Positions 1 through 4,370 of a stretch of DNA of 5,565 nucleotides are shown piece by piece. The translations under genes were made by a program, and so were the position numbers. The notes under the pieces were generated by a model. It saw only the letters and a program-made list of their open reading frames with translations, did no database searches and was not told the origin of the DNA. The stretch is from Caldifarciminota bacterium (GTDB taxonomy: Bacteria; Hydrothermota; Tepidihabitantia; Tepidihabitantales; JAOUPE01). The stretch is from NCBI GenBank assembly GCA_029880025.1, contig JAOUPE010000118.1, positions 1 to 5,565 on the forward strand. Reading direction: 5' to 3'. The first letter of the stretch is position 1; each line of letters opens with the position of its first letter.

Positions 1-72
1 CGACCTATTTTATTGTGGGGCGGCAAACTTTATAAAAAATATCGCATTTACGGAATTGATATTAAATCTTGA
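1..72 (+). CDS. Possible C-terminal tail of an upstream gene
   Basis: The first reading frame is open from the window edge to a TGA at 70-72 and would end in the residues LWGGKLYKKYRIYGIDIKS. The mix of aromatic, basic and glycine residues looks like a real protein end, but 23 residues are too few to name a family. A second frame (2-127) is also open and cannot be excluded, though its composition is that expected of AT-rich noncoding DNA. No terminator hairpin with a T-tract follows the stop. Confidence 0.3.
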   Translation, partial: RPILLWGGKLYKKYRIYGIDIKS

Positions 73-130
73 TACAAAACTTCAAATATTCTTTCATAGT
101 AAGCTAACGTTTAAAATGTGGCTATGAACA

Positions 131-159
131 ATTTGGTTGAAACCGCCCAAATCATTTGG
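131..159 (+). promoter_or_regulatory. Nested inverted repeats upstream of the DUF3795 gene
   Basis: ATTTGG (131-136), CCAAAT (147-152) and ATTTGG (154-159) lie in a row. The middle copy can pair with either flank, giving a perfect 13-bp palindrome (147-159) or a longer-looped hairpin (131-152). The set ends 26 bases before the start codon of the DUF3795 gene and just ahead of its ribosome binding site. It could be an operator or an alternative RNA hairpin. No convincing -35/-10 pair was found here, so the regulatory role is inference. Confidence 0.35.
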
Positions 160-185
160 CAAAATAATCAAGAAAGGGAGTATAG

Positions 186-629
186 ATGACCGGAAAAAAT
201 CTTATCGGCTATTGTGGTTTATATTGTGGTGCTTGTAGTTTCAAGGCAGCGTATGATTCAAATGATAGAAGGCATATAATGCCAATGCCGTCAAAATATG
301 ATAGATTCAAGAATGAGGAACTACGGTTTTGTCCAGGTTGCCAGTCGGATAAAATGGGTAAAGACTGTAAAATTCGCAATTGTGCGGTAAACCGAGGACT
401 TGCCCATTGTGGTTTGTGTGCTGATTTTCCTTGTGAAATTATAACCGGTTTCAACAACGATGGCATTCCTCATCATAATGAAGCGATAAAAAACTTAAAA
501 CAGTTACGTGAGTTGGGTGATGAATCATGGTTACAGTCACAAGAAAAGCAATGGACTTGTGAATGCGGTTCAAGGTTCTCCTGGTATGTCGAGAAGTGCT
601 TAAACTGTGCCAAAAAAAGGTTAGATTAA
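186..629 (+). CDS. DUF3795 family cysteine-rich protein
   Basis: A 147-residue protein with 14 cysteines, matching the DUF3795 family in length and layout. The N-terminus carries YCGLYCGAC (residues 9-17), followed by FCPGCQ (48-53), two further cysteines at 61 and 66, and CGLCADFPC (75-83). The C-terminal CEC (125-127) and CLNC (138-141) form a second zinc-ribbon-like cluster. The family presumably binds metal, but its biochemical role is not established. No signal peptide or membrane segment is visible, so it should be cytoplasmic. The ATG at 186 is supported by AAAGGGAG about six bases upstream. The gene stands alone: a repeat-filled spacer follows, and no operon partner is evident. I am confident of the family but not of any function. 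Confidence 0.9.
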   Translation: MTGKNLIGYCGLYCGACSFKAAYDSNDRRHIMPMPSKYDRFKNEELRFCPGCQSDKMGKDCKIRNCAVNRGLAHCGLCADFPCEIITGFNNDGIPHHNEAIKNLKQLRELGDESWLQSQEKQWTCECGSRFSWYVEKCLNCAKKRLD

Positions 630-678
630 AAATAAATGCTAATCCAACTTCAGGTAATCAAAATTCCAGGGACACTTA

Positions 679-706
679 CCATTTTTGAAATGGAAGTTAG
701 GCTTCC
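679..706. other. Two adjoining short hairpins
   Basis: CCATTT-TTG-AAATGG (679-693) is directly followed, sharing two bases, by GGAAG-TTAGG-CTTCC (692-706). They start about 50 bases after the DUF3795 stop. There is no T-tract, so a classical intrinsic terminator is not supported. The preceding GGGACACTTACC resembles the ends of REP/IS200-type hairpin elements as I remember them, so this may be the remnant of such an element. The rest of the 630-994 spacer up to about 780 shows no gene or structure that I recognise. Confidence 0.35.
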
Positions 707-782
707 AAAGTTTACCTCGCTTTACTCAGTGGACTCTTCGAGTTTCACCTTCCTTCAGTTGGGTATTCTACAAACAGAATCT

Positions 783-802
783 GCAGATAAAAGCAGATAA
801 AA
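783..802 (+). repeat. Perfect 10-bp tandem duplication
   Basis: GCAGATAAAA occurs twice back to back, with no mismatch. It sits at the left border of the longer dispersed repeat, copy A, and may be a slippage product or a target-site-like scar. Confidence 0.6.
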
Positions 803-822
803 GTCATCTCTGCTCTCTTTGT

Positions 823-893
823 GGTTAAAATTTTTCAGGCCTGCTTTCGATGTTCTCATAATCTGTGTGAATCCGTGTCCATCTGTGGTTATT
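823..893 (+). repeat. Dispersed repeat, copy A
   Basis: A 71-bp segment that recurs at 2702-2762. The first 46 bases match at 44 positions. Copy A then carries 10 extra bases (an additional 'ccGTGTC'-like step), and both end in ATCTGTGGTTATT. The low-complexity TCTGTG repetition and the ending TCTGTGGTTATTTCT (882-896, also exact at 4332-4346) mark a repeat family spread across the window. It lies between genes and no protein is encoded. Its mechanism of spread is unknown; it could be a MITE-like or REP-like element. Confidence 0.7.
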
Positions 894-905
894 TCTTTCA
901 TTTCA

Positions 906-920
906 TCCGCCTTAAGCGGA
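906..920. repeat. TCCGC-loop-GCGGA hairpin, copy 1
   Basis: TCCGC-CTTAA-GCGGA forms a 5-bp stem with a 5-base loop. It is a slightly degenerate member of the TCCGCC/GGCGGA palindrome family also found at 1739-1754, 2015-2029 and 2683-2697. It lies 13 bases after dispersed repeat copy A and 74 bases before the antitoxin-like gene. Confidence 0.55.
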
Positions 921-994
921 AAAGAAAAATTCTAATGCTTGAAATTCGTTCACTTTAAACATGAAACCGATAAACTTATAAAAAAGGAGATAAA

Positions 995-1222
995 ATGCCC
1001 AAAGAAATAATAGTAAAACTACCTTATAAAACTGTTATTGAGATTCTAACAAAACTACCGCTATCTGAGATTAAGAAAATAGAACGCAAATTAGGCAAAG
1101 GTAAAAACCAAAAGGTCCCTGTCTTCAAACTTTCCGCTTCGCCTTTTTTTGGTCACAAGCCAGTTAACCTTAAAGAAACATCGGCTGAAGCGATTGATAG
1201 GATTATCGCTGAACAGACATAA
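995..1222 (+). CDS. Probable antitoxin of a PIN-toxin pair
   Basis: A 75-residue, lysine-rich protein. The N-terminal half (MPKEIIVKLPYKTVIEIL...) is predicted to be a short strand followed by a helix with LPLSEIKKIERKL (21-33), and the C-terminal half is loop-rich and ends in a helix with EAIDRIIAEQT. I do not recognise a named antitoxin fold (AbrB, Phd, RHH) with confidence. The role is inferred from context: its stop is 3 bases before the start of a PIN-domain gene, the usual antitoxin-first order of VapBC-type operons. The ATG at 995 is preceded by AAGGAG six bases upstream, a strong ribosome binding site. In type II systems the antitoxin blocks the toxin and often represses the operon; with the neighbouring toxin frameshifted, this gene may be an orphan. 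It could also simply be an unrelated small protein. Confidence 0.65.
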   Translation: MPKEIIVKLPYKTVIEILTKLPLSEIKKIERKLGKGKNQKVPVFKLSASPFFGHKPVNLKETSAEAIDRIIAEQT

Positions 1223-1225
1223 GGG

Positions 1226-1632
1226 ATGAGAAAAATCTTTGCCGATACCTCTTTTTTAGTCTCCTGCTATAATGAAACGATAAAAATCATAGGGATACAC
1301 GGAATATAACAAAATCACTTGAAGGTGAGAATATTCTTTGGATTATTTCCGATTATATATTTGATGAATTCCTAACCGTCCTACTTGTAAGAAGAAATAA
1401 GCAATTTGCCATAGAAATTGGGCAAGCAATTCTCGACGACCCTAATATCAGCCTTGTAAAAATTGAAAAGGGATTTTTTAATAGAGCTTGGAAATTATTC
1501 CGTAGAAATAAAACTCAATCTTGGAGTTTTACCGACCGCACATCTTATATTCTCATCAAAAAATTAAAAATTACCGAGGCAATTTCTTTTGACAAACATT
1601 TTAAGGAATTTGGAATTAAACTGCTTGCGTGA
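1226..1632 (+). pseudogene. VapC-type PIN-domain toxin, frameshifted
   Basis: Reading from ATG 1226 gives MRKIFADTSFLVSCYNET and then runs out of frame to a TAA at 1307-1309. From about 1279 the frame one base back is open to TGA 1630-1632 and continues a PIN domain. The join is best explained by loss of one G in ACG(G)AT at 1277-1281; the restored protein would be about 135 residues. PIN-domain nucleases cut RNA using a cluster of acidic residues. Here the N-terminal Asp (residue 7, ADTS), the Glu in FDEFLT, the Asp in SFTDRTS and the Asp in ISFDKHF are all still present, so decay is recent or the shift is a sequencing error. Start is 3 bases after the antitoxin stop, with no separate ribosome binding site, suggesting translational coupling. 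A programmed -1 slip on the nearby ATAAAAAT run is possible but less likely. Confidence 0.8.
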
Positions 1633-1723
1633 CTGACCAACTAACCCACTTCAAAATGTAAAATGGGAATAGCGACCATTTATTTATAATGGATTGAATT
1701 TCTGAGAACTTTTTATCCAATTG

Positions 1724-1754
1724 AGGCGGAAAGAAGAATCCGCCTTAGACGGGC
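1724..1754. repeat. AGGCGGA/TCCGCCT hairpin with degenerate neighbour
   Basis: AGGCGGA (1724-1730) and TCCGCCT (1739-1745) pair perfectly over 7 bp around an 8-base purine loop. The right arm also begins a degenerate TCCGCC-TTA-GaCGGg copy (1739-1754) of the dispersed palindrome. It lies about 90 bases after the PIN pseudogene. No T-tract follows, so termination is not supported. Confidence 0.55.
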
Positions 1755-1801
1755 TAATATTTCAAAGTCAAGACTCGACCTATTCTCCTATTGACTTCAG
1801 T

Positions 1802-1829
1802 TTGACTTTTGGTAAATTGAGTTTATGAA
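1802..1829 (+). promoter_or_regulatory. Candidate promoter ahead of the DUF433/DUF5615 operon
   Basis: TTGACT (1802-1807) and TATGAA (1824-1829) are spaced by 16 bases and would start transcription near 1835. A second TTGACTT begins 11 bases upstream (1791), making a one-helical-turn direct repeat. Transcripts from here would carry a leader of about 230 bases before the DUF433 start at 2065. This is consensus matching only. Confidence 0.4.
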
Positions 1830-1831
1830 TC

Positions 1832-1975
1832 GAGCGAAGAAGGATTCAAGAACCGCCGATAACATAGTATGTTCGACAACAGCTCAGAAATATGGGAAGG
1901 GTCCTCAGGAATCAAACGAGGTGCTTGACACTAGGAACGCAAATCACCCCTAATAGGAGAACTTTAGGGCTGGAT
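1832..1975 (+). ncRNA. Fold-prone leader or small RNA candidate
   Basis: This stretch is less AT-rich than its surroundings, has no long ORF, and contains several possible helices: AACATA-G-TATGTT (1861-1873); CCTC/GAGG (1903-1906 with 1918-1921); GGGT (1899-1902) with ACCC (1946-1949); and CCCTAA/TTAGGG (1948-1953 with 1964-1969) whose loop exposes an AGGAG. The last two compete for the same C-run, so the RNA could switch between folds. It follows a promoter-like sequence and precedes an intact toxin-antitoxin operon. I tried 6S RNA, tmRNA, SRP RNA, RNase P and common riboswitch cores and matched none. Whether it is transcribed is unknown. Confidence 0.25.
1861..1873. promoter_or_regulatory. 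13-bp perfect palindrome, operator-like
   Basis: AACATA-G-TATGTT is a perfect dyad about 30 bases downstream of the candidate promoter at 1802-1829. Its size and place fit an operator for an autoregulating antitoxin, but as RNA it would have a one-base loop, so a DNA-level role is more likely than a hairpin. No second copy was noticed in the window. Confidence 0.3.
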
Positions 1976-2014
1976 ATGGAAGAATCGATATTTAATCTAA
2001 AAACTAATAACCAA

Positions 2015-2029
2015 TCCGCCAATGGCGGA
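2015..2029. repeat. TCCGCC-AAT-GGCGGA hairpin, copy 3
   Basis: A perfect 6-bp stem with a 3-base loop, ending 35 bases before the DUF433 start. It belongs to the same palindrome family as 906-920, 1739-1754 and 2683-2697, and with 2683-2697 it brackets the DUF433/DUF5615 pair. Confidence 0.65.
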
Positions 2030-2064
2030 CTTAGAACTTACTTTTTTGAAATAGGAAAATAAAA

Positions 2065-2292
2065 ATGAACAGGTTTGAGGGAAAGATAATCAGTGACCCA
2101 AGGATTTGTAGTGGCAAGCCTTGTATTAAGGGAACTCGAATTCCAGTCCACCTTATACTTGATTTATTGGCGGCTGGCGAAAGTTATGAAGGTATAATGA
2201 AAGCTTATCCAAACATCAGCAAGGAAGACATTAAAGCCTGTATTAGTTATGCCGCATTATTAGCCCAAGAAGAAGCTGGGGTGACGCCTTGA
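2065..2292 (+). CDS. DUF433 domain antitoxin
   Basis: A 75-residue protein covering one complete DUF433 domain. The family hallmark GKPCIKGTRIPV is at residues 17-28, preceded by the typical ISDPRICSG (9-17) and followed by the LILDLLAAGES helix and the YPNISKEDIKACISYAA helix-turn-helix-like region. DUF433 proteins are the usual upstream partners of DUF5615 PIN-like nucleases and are regarded as antitoxins that bind the toxin and probably DNA. That is the arrangement here: the TGA stop overlaps the TTG start of the next gene. Start ATG 2065 has AGGA about 8-9 bases upstream. The likely promoter is at 1802-1829, giving a long leader. Full length and intact. Confidence 0.9.
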   Translation: MNRFEGKIISDPRICSGKPCIKGTRIPVHLILDLLAAGESYEGIMKAYPNISKEDIKACISYAALLAQEEAGVTP

Positions 2293-2660
2293 AAATTATT
2301 GCCAATGAGAATGTTTATGAACCGATAATCGAGTTTCTGAAGTCAGAAGGGCATAATGTAATAAATATCAGAAGGACTTCTCTTTCCGGCGCTACCGATG
2401 ATGAGATATACGAAAAGGCAATAAAGGATAAACTCATAATTCTCACAATGGACAAAGATTTCTCCCGCATTGTGAGATTTCCACCAGAGCGATGCGGTGG
2501 AATAATTGTCGTTAAACTTTATGGAATGATAGTGGCTAAGACCACCGAAATTTTTAAGCAACACTTCAAATCTCTGGACGAGAAAAAGATAACCGGGCGT
2601 CTCGCAATTATGACCAGAGAAGGGGTTCGATTAAGAACCTCAAGAGAAGTTACAGAATGA
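2289..2660 (+). CDS. DUF5615 PIN-like toxin nuclease
   Basis: A 123-residue protein of the DUF5615 family, a PIN-like (Mut7-C-related) nuclease fold found as the toxin partner of DUF433. The N-terminal IIANENVYEPIIEFLKSEGHNV (3-24) is the family's 'ADENVP...LRxxGHDV' block, and ILTMDKDFSRI (51-61) holds two conserved Asp residues (55, 57) ahead of the hydrophobic strand GGIIVVKLYG (70-79). Residue 6 is Asn where many members have Asp (ANEN rather than ADEN), which might weaken metal binding, although ANEN variants occur in the family as I recall it. The start is a TTG at 2289-2291 overlapping the antitoxin TGA, with GGGGTG just upstream as ribosome binding site; the MKIIANEN start fits homologues. 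Probably an RNase toxin; the target is unknown. Confidence 0.87.
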   Translation: MKIIANENVYEPIIEFLKSEGHNVINIRRTSLSGATDDEIYEKAIKDKLIILTMDKDFSRIVRFPPERCGGIIVVKLYGMIVAKTTEIFKQHFKSLDEKKITGRLAIMTREGVRLRTSREVTE

Positions 2661-2682
2661 AGTATCAATAACTAAAAATCAA

Positions 2683-2697
2683 TCCGCCTTCGGCGGA
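2683..2697. repeat. TCCGCC-TTC-GGCGGA hairpin, copy 4
   Basis: A perfect 6-bp stem with a TTC loop, beginning 22 bases after the DUF5615 stop and 4 bases before dispersed repeat copy B. It could help end transcription of the toxin-antitoxin operon, but only a weak, interrupted T-run lies downstream. Confidence 0.65.
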
Positions 2698-2701
2698 CAG
2701 C

Positions 2702-2820
2702 GGTTAAAATTTTTCAGGCTTGCTTTCGATGTTCTCGTAATCTGTGTCAATCTGTGGTTATTAACCTCCTCCTGTCTCCTCTGCTTTCTCTGTGCCCTCT
2801 GTGGTTAAATTTTCTTTAAA
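2702..2820 (+). repeat. Dispersed repeat, copy B with CTCTGTG tail
   Basis: Positions 2702-2762 repeat 823-893 with 44 of 46 leading bases identical and a 10-base deletion. The segment continues with pyrimidine-rich CTCCTGTCTCCTCTGC and CTCTGTGCCCTCTGTGG, the same words found in the right arm of the inverted element at 4413-4516. No coding potential is seen. Confidence 0.65.
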
Positions 2821-2833
2821 ATCAGACCAGGAG

Positions 2834-3013
2834 GCAGCCCCCTAAGTAGCCCCCCAGACAGCCCCCTAGGCTGCCCCCGAGCCTGCTCCCTAGGTTGCCC
2901 CCTAAGTCGCTCCCTAAGCAGCCCCCTAACCTGCTCCCTAAGCCGCTCCCCAACCAGCTCCCTAAGCTGCTCCCTAAGCGACTCCCTAGGCTGCTCCCTA
3001 AGCCACCTCCTAA
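2834..3013. repeat. GC-rich minisatellite of fifteen 12-bp units
   Basis: Fifteen consecutive units, each exactly 12 bp with no indels, follow the consensus NNNGCYCCCTAR. The first three positions vary freely (GCA, GTA, ACA, GCT, CCT, GTT, GTC and so on) while the remaining nine are nearly fixed. Most early units (1-8) have C at position 6, and units 9-15 nearly all have T, so the array has a sequence gradient. On the minus strand the unit reads YTAGGGRGC-NNN, giving regular G-runs of 3-6 every 12 bases that could form G-quadruplexes. One frame on each strand meets TAG/TAA in every unit, and no long ORF crosses the array. The array is sharply richer in GC than its AT-rich surroundings. Function unknown. 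Confidence 0.93.
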
Positions 3014-3015
3014 GC

Positions 3016-3040
3016 CGCTTAGGGGGTCGCCCCCTAGGCG
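3016..3040. other. Strong hairpin ending the minisatellite
   Basis: CGCTTAGGGGG (3016-3026), loop TCG, CCCCCTAGGCG (3030-3040) form an 11-bp stem with a single G-T wobble. The left arm contains a repeat unit in inverted orientation (TTAGGGGGTCGC is the complement of GCGACCCCCTAA), so the array ends in a head-to-head junction. No T-tract follows, so it is not a classical terminator, although the stem is stable enough to pause polymerase. Confidence 0.8.
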
Positions 3041-3053
3041 ATACCCCCTCCCT

Positions 3054-3083
3054 TTGACGAAAATACGATAAGCGCTTGACGAA
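3054..3083 (+). promoter_or_regulatory. Two TTGACGAA direct repeats spaced 22 bp
   Basis: TTGACGAA occurs at 3054-3061 and 3076-3083, exactly two helical turns apart, with a related GGACGAG at 3084-3090. They lie about 75-100 bases upstream of the broken helix-turn-helix gene and could be operator half-sites for it, or -35-like sequences (TTGACG), though no -10 at correct spacing was found for either. Confidence 0.3.
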
Positions 3084-3122
3084 GGACGAGTTAGAAGAAA
3101 ATTTGGCTTGATTTTATCTTTA

Positions 3123-3150
3123 ATGACAATACAATTTAAAATAGGATAAT
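3123..3150 (+). promoter_or_regulatory. Candidate promoter of the helix-turn-helix pseudogene
   Basis: ATGACA (3123-3128), 16-base spacer, GATAAT (3145-3150). A second overlapping pair, TTGATT (3108-3113) with TACAAT (3130-3135), also has a 16-base spacer. The GATAAT box ends only 7 bases before the ATG at 3158, which would make the transcript leaderless or nearly so; no ribosome binding site is visible there. Confidence 0.4.
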
Positions 3151-3157
3151 GCGTAAA

Positions 3158-3324
3158 ATGACTTTTGTTTTTACCAAAGAAATGGCTGAACTTTTAAGAA
3201 AAATTCATGAACGGCTGGTCTGTCCCAGGCTGATGTCGCCGAAAGAAAAGAAGATATATTGATAAAATTGAAAGAAAAAATTATACTGGTCTATGATAGT
3301 TTGCGAATGAAAAGGATGCTTTAA
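3158..3324 (+). pseudogene. Helix-turn-helix (XRE-like) gene, frameshifted and truncated
   Basis: ATG 3158 opens MTFVFTKEMAELLRKIHER, then the frame goes wrong and stops at 3260-3262. One base back, from 3214, the sequence continues AGLSQADVAERKEDIL... to TAA 3322-3324. Joined, HERAGLSQADVAER is the first half of a classic XRE/Cro-type helix-turn-helix, a DNA-binding domain common in antitoxins and phage-type repressors. The break is most simply one lost G in CGG(G)CT at 3212-3216. Even when repaired, the recognition helix expected after 'ADVAER' (usually 'GVSxSxIS.IE') is missing; KEDILIKLKEKIILVYDSLRMKRML follows directly, so an internal deletion is likely as well. The stop is 3 bases before the next methyltransferase ATG, so it may once have been its operon partner. 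Confidence is good for the HTH reading, lower for the family. Confidence 0.7.
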
Positions 3325-3327
3325 AAT

Positions 3328-4131
3328 ATGAAAAAAGATAGCATCCAAAAGCAATGGGATAAGGCAGCCGAAGCCTGGGCTGATTTTGTCCGAACTGGCA
3401 GGGATTATTCCCGATTCGAAATGAATAACCCGGCAATGTTTAAACTGTTGGGAGACATTCGAGGAAAGAAAATCTTAGACCTGGCTTGCGGTGAAGGATA
3501 TAACTCAAGAATCATGGCAAGCAAAGGGGCAAAAGTTACCGGAGTAGATTTTTCAAAAGGGTTGATTGGTTTTGCCATTGAGCAGGAGAAAAAAGATAAA
3601 CTCGGAATCGATTATTTTATTTCCGATGCTTCGGATTTATCCGGATTCAAAAACGATTCGTTTGATATCGTAACCTGTTTTATGGCGCTTCAGGATATTA
3701 AGGATTATAAAGCCGCGATTAAGGAAATCTGCCGAGTCATGAAAAAGAAGGGGCGTTTCGTCTTTGTGATACCGCACCCTTGTTTTGAAGGAAGAATAAT
3801 CAATGGTAAAAGGATTAACGGCTGGGTATTTAAAAAAGGAACCAAAACCAAGTCAAACCAAAATGCTCTTTATTACAAGATAGATAAATATTTTGTCAGG
3901 AACCGTTATATGATCGATTGGAATATGAAACGCTTAACCATAAATTTTAAAACCACGTCTTTTCATCGGACTTTGACCGATTATGCCGATGCTCTTTATG
4001 GTGCCGGTCTCGCCATTACAAGAATTCTCGAACCTAAACCAACCAGGCGCGGACTTGTCAAATATCCTTTCCATTTTGAAAGGAACCTAAGAGTTCCTGA
4101 CTCGATTGTTATTGAAGCAGTGAAATGTTGA
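3328..4131 (+). CDS. Class I SAM-dependent methyltransferase
   Basis: A complete 267-residue Rossmann-fold methyltransferase. Motif I is ILDLACGEGYNSR (49-61), which binds S-adenosylmethionine; the acidic residue after strand 2 is D74 in TGVDFS; D100 in FISDASDL is motif III-like; FDIVTCFMALQDI (112-124) is the motif IV strand; and CRVMKKKGRFVFVIPHPCF (135-153) is the next helix-strand pair. The IPHPCF signature and the basic, aromatic-rich C-terminal part (about 155-250, with TSFHRTLTDYADAL) are typical of small-molecule methyltransferases of the Methyltransf_11/25 group, but no substrate can be read from them. The ATG at 3328 has AAAGGA 11 bases upstream. It lies 3 bases after the broken HTH gene. 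Cytoplasmic, no signal or membrane segment. Fold certain, substrate unknown. Confidence 0.93.
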   Translation: MKKDSIQKQWDKAAEAWADFVRTGRDYSRFEMNNPAMFKLLGDIRGKKILDLACGEGYNSRIMASKGAKVTGVDFSKGLIGFAIEQEKKDKLGIDYFISDASDLSGFKNDSFDIVTCFMALQDIKDYKAAIKEICRVMKKKGRFVFVIPHPCFEGRIINGKRINGWVFKKGTKTKSNQNALYYKIDKYFVRNRYMIDWNMKRLTINFKTTSFHRTLTDYADALYGAGLAITRILEPKPTRRGLVKYPFHFERNLRVPDSIVIEAVKC

Positions 4132-4370
4132 TATTAAGAAACCACAAGATTTACCCGGCGCCCATTGGCTGGAGCAGGTAAGCAAATGACTAAATTAAGC
4201 ATTTTTAATTGTGACTTTTTCATATCAATCGGTGCTGGGTTAATACGAGATTATCACGAGATAATTATGAAATTCATTTTTTGGACAGAAGATTTTTTCA
4301 CTCAAAAGGTAGCCGCAACCTTACGGCGACGTCTGTGGTTATTTCTAAAGTTAGGTTATAATGCACTAAT
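4132..4370 (+). other. Spacer with small dyads and a repeat fragment
   Basis: No credible gene. AATTAA-GCATTT-TTAATT (4193-4210) is an AT-only hairpin that might weakly end the methyltransferase transcript. ATTATC-ACGA-GATAAT (4250-4265) is a perfect 6-bp dyad of operator-like size. GCCG/CGGC (4313-4316 with 4325-4328) is followed by TCTGTGGTTATTTCT (4332-4346), 15 bases identical to the end of dispersed repeat copy A (882-896). A frame open from a TTG at 4165 has no ribosome binding site and no recognisable protein features. Confidence 0.5.
4357..4362 (+). promoter_or_regulatory. TATAAT -10 box before the methyltransferase remnant
   Basis: A perfect TATAAT lies 8 bases before the ATG at 4371, and no ribosome binding site separates them, so transcription would start at or next to the start codon (leaderless). 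The -35 region falls in the repeat fragment (TGTGGT, 4334-4339) and is a poor match to consensus. Confidence 0.4.

Noticed and set aside
209..466. Minus-strand frame opposite the DUF3795 gene
   Set aside because: It lies wholly within a well-supported cysteine-rich gene on the other strand, with no recognisable protein features.
1226..1632. Programmed ribosomal frameshift in the PIN gene
   Set aside because: No X XXY YYZ heptamer is in the correct phase and no clear stimulatory structure was seen; a one-base deletion is simpler.
1832..1975. 6S RNA, tmRNA, SRP RNA, RNase P RNA or a known riboswitch
   Set aside because: None of the conserved core sequences that I know for these RNAs could be matched, so only a generic candidate is listed.
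2343..2564. Minus-strand frame opposite the DUF5615 toxin
   Set aside because: A shadow of the toxin gene; no family features and no ribosome binding site.
2834..3013. CRISPR array
   Set aside because: The period is 12 bp with only three variable bases per unit; there is no 23-40 bp repeat, no spacer of useful length and no cas gene.
3016..3040. Intrinsic terminator
   Set aside because: The stem is strong, but it is followed by ATACCCCCTCCC rather than a T-tract on the plus strand, and by the C/G-rich array on the minus strand.
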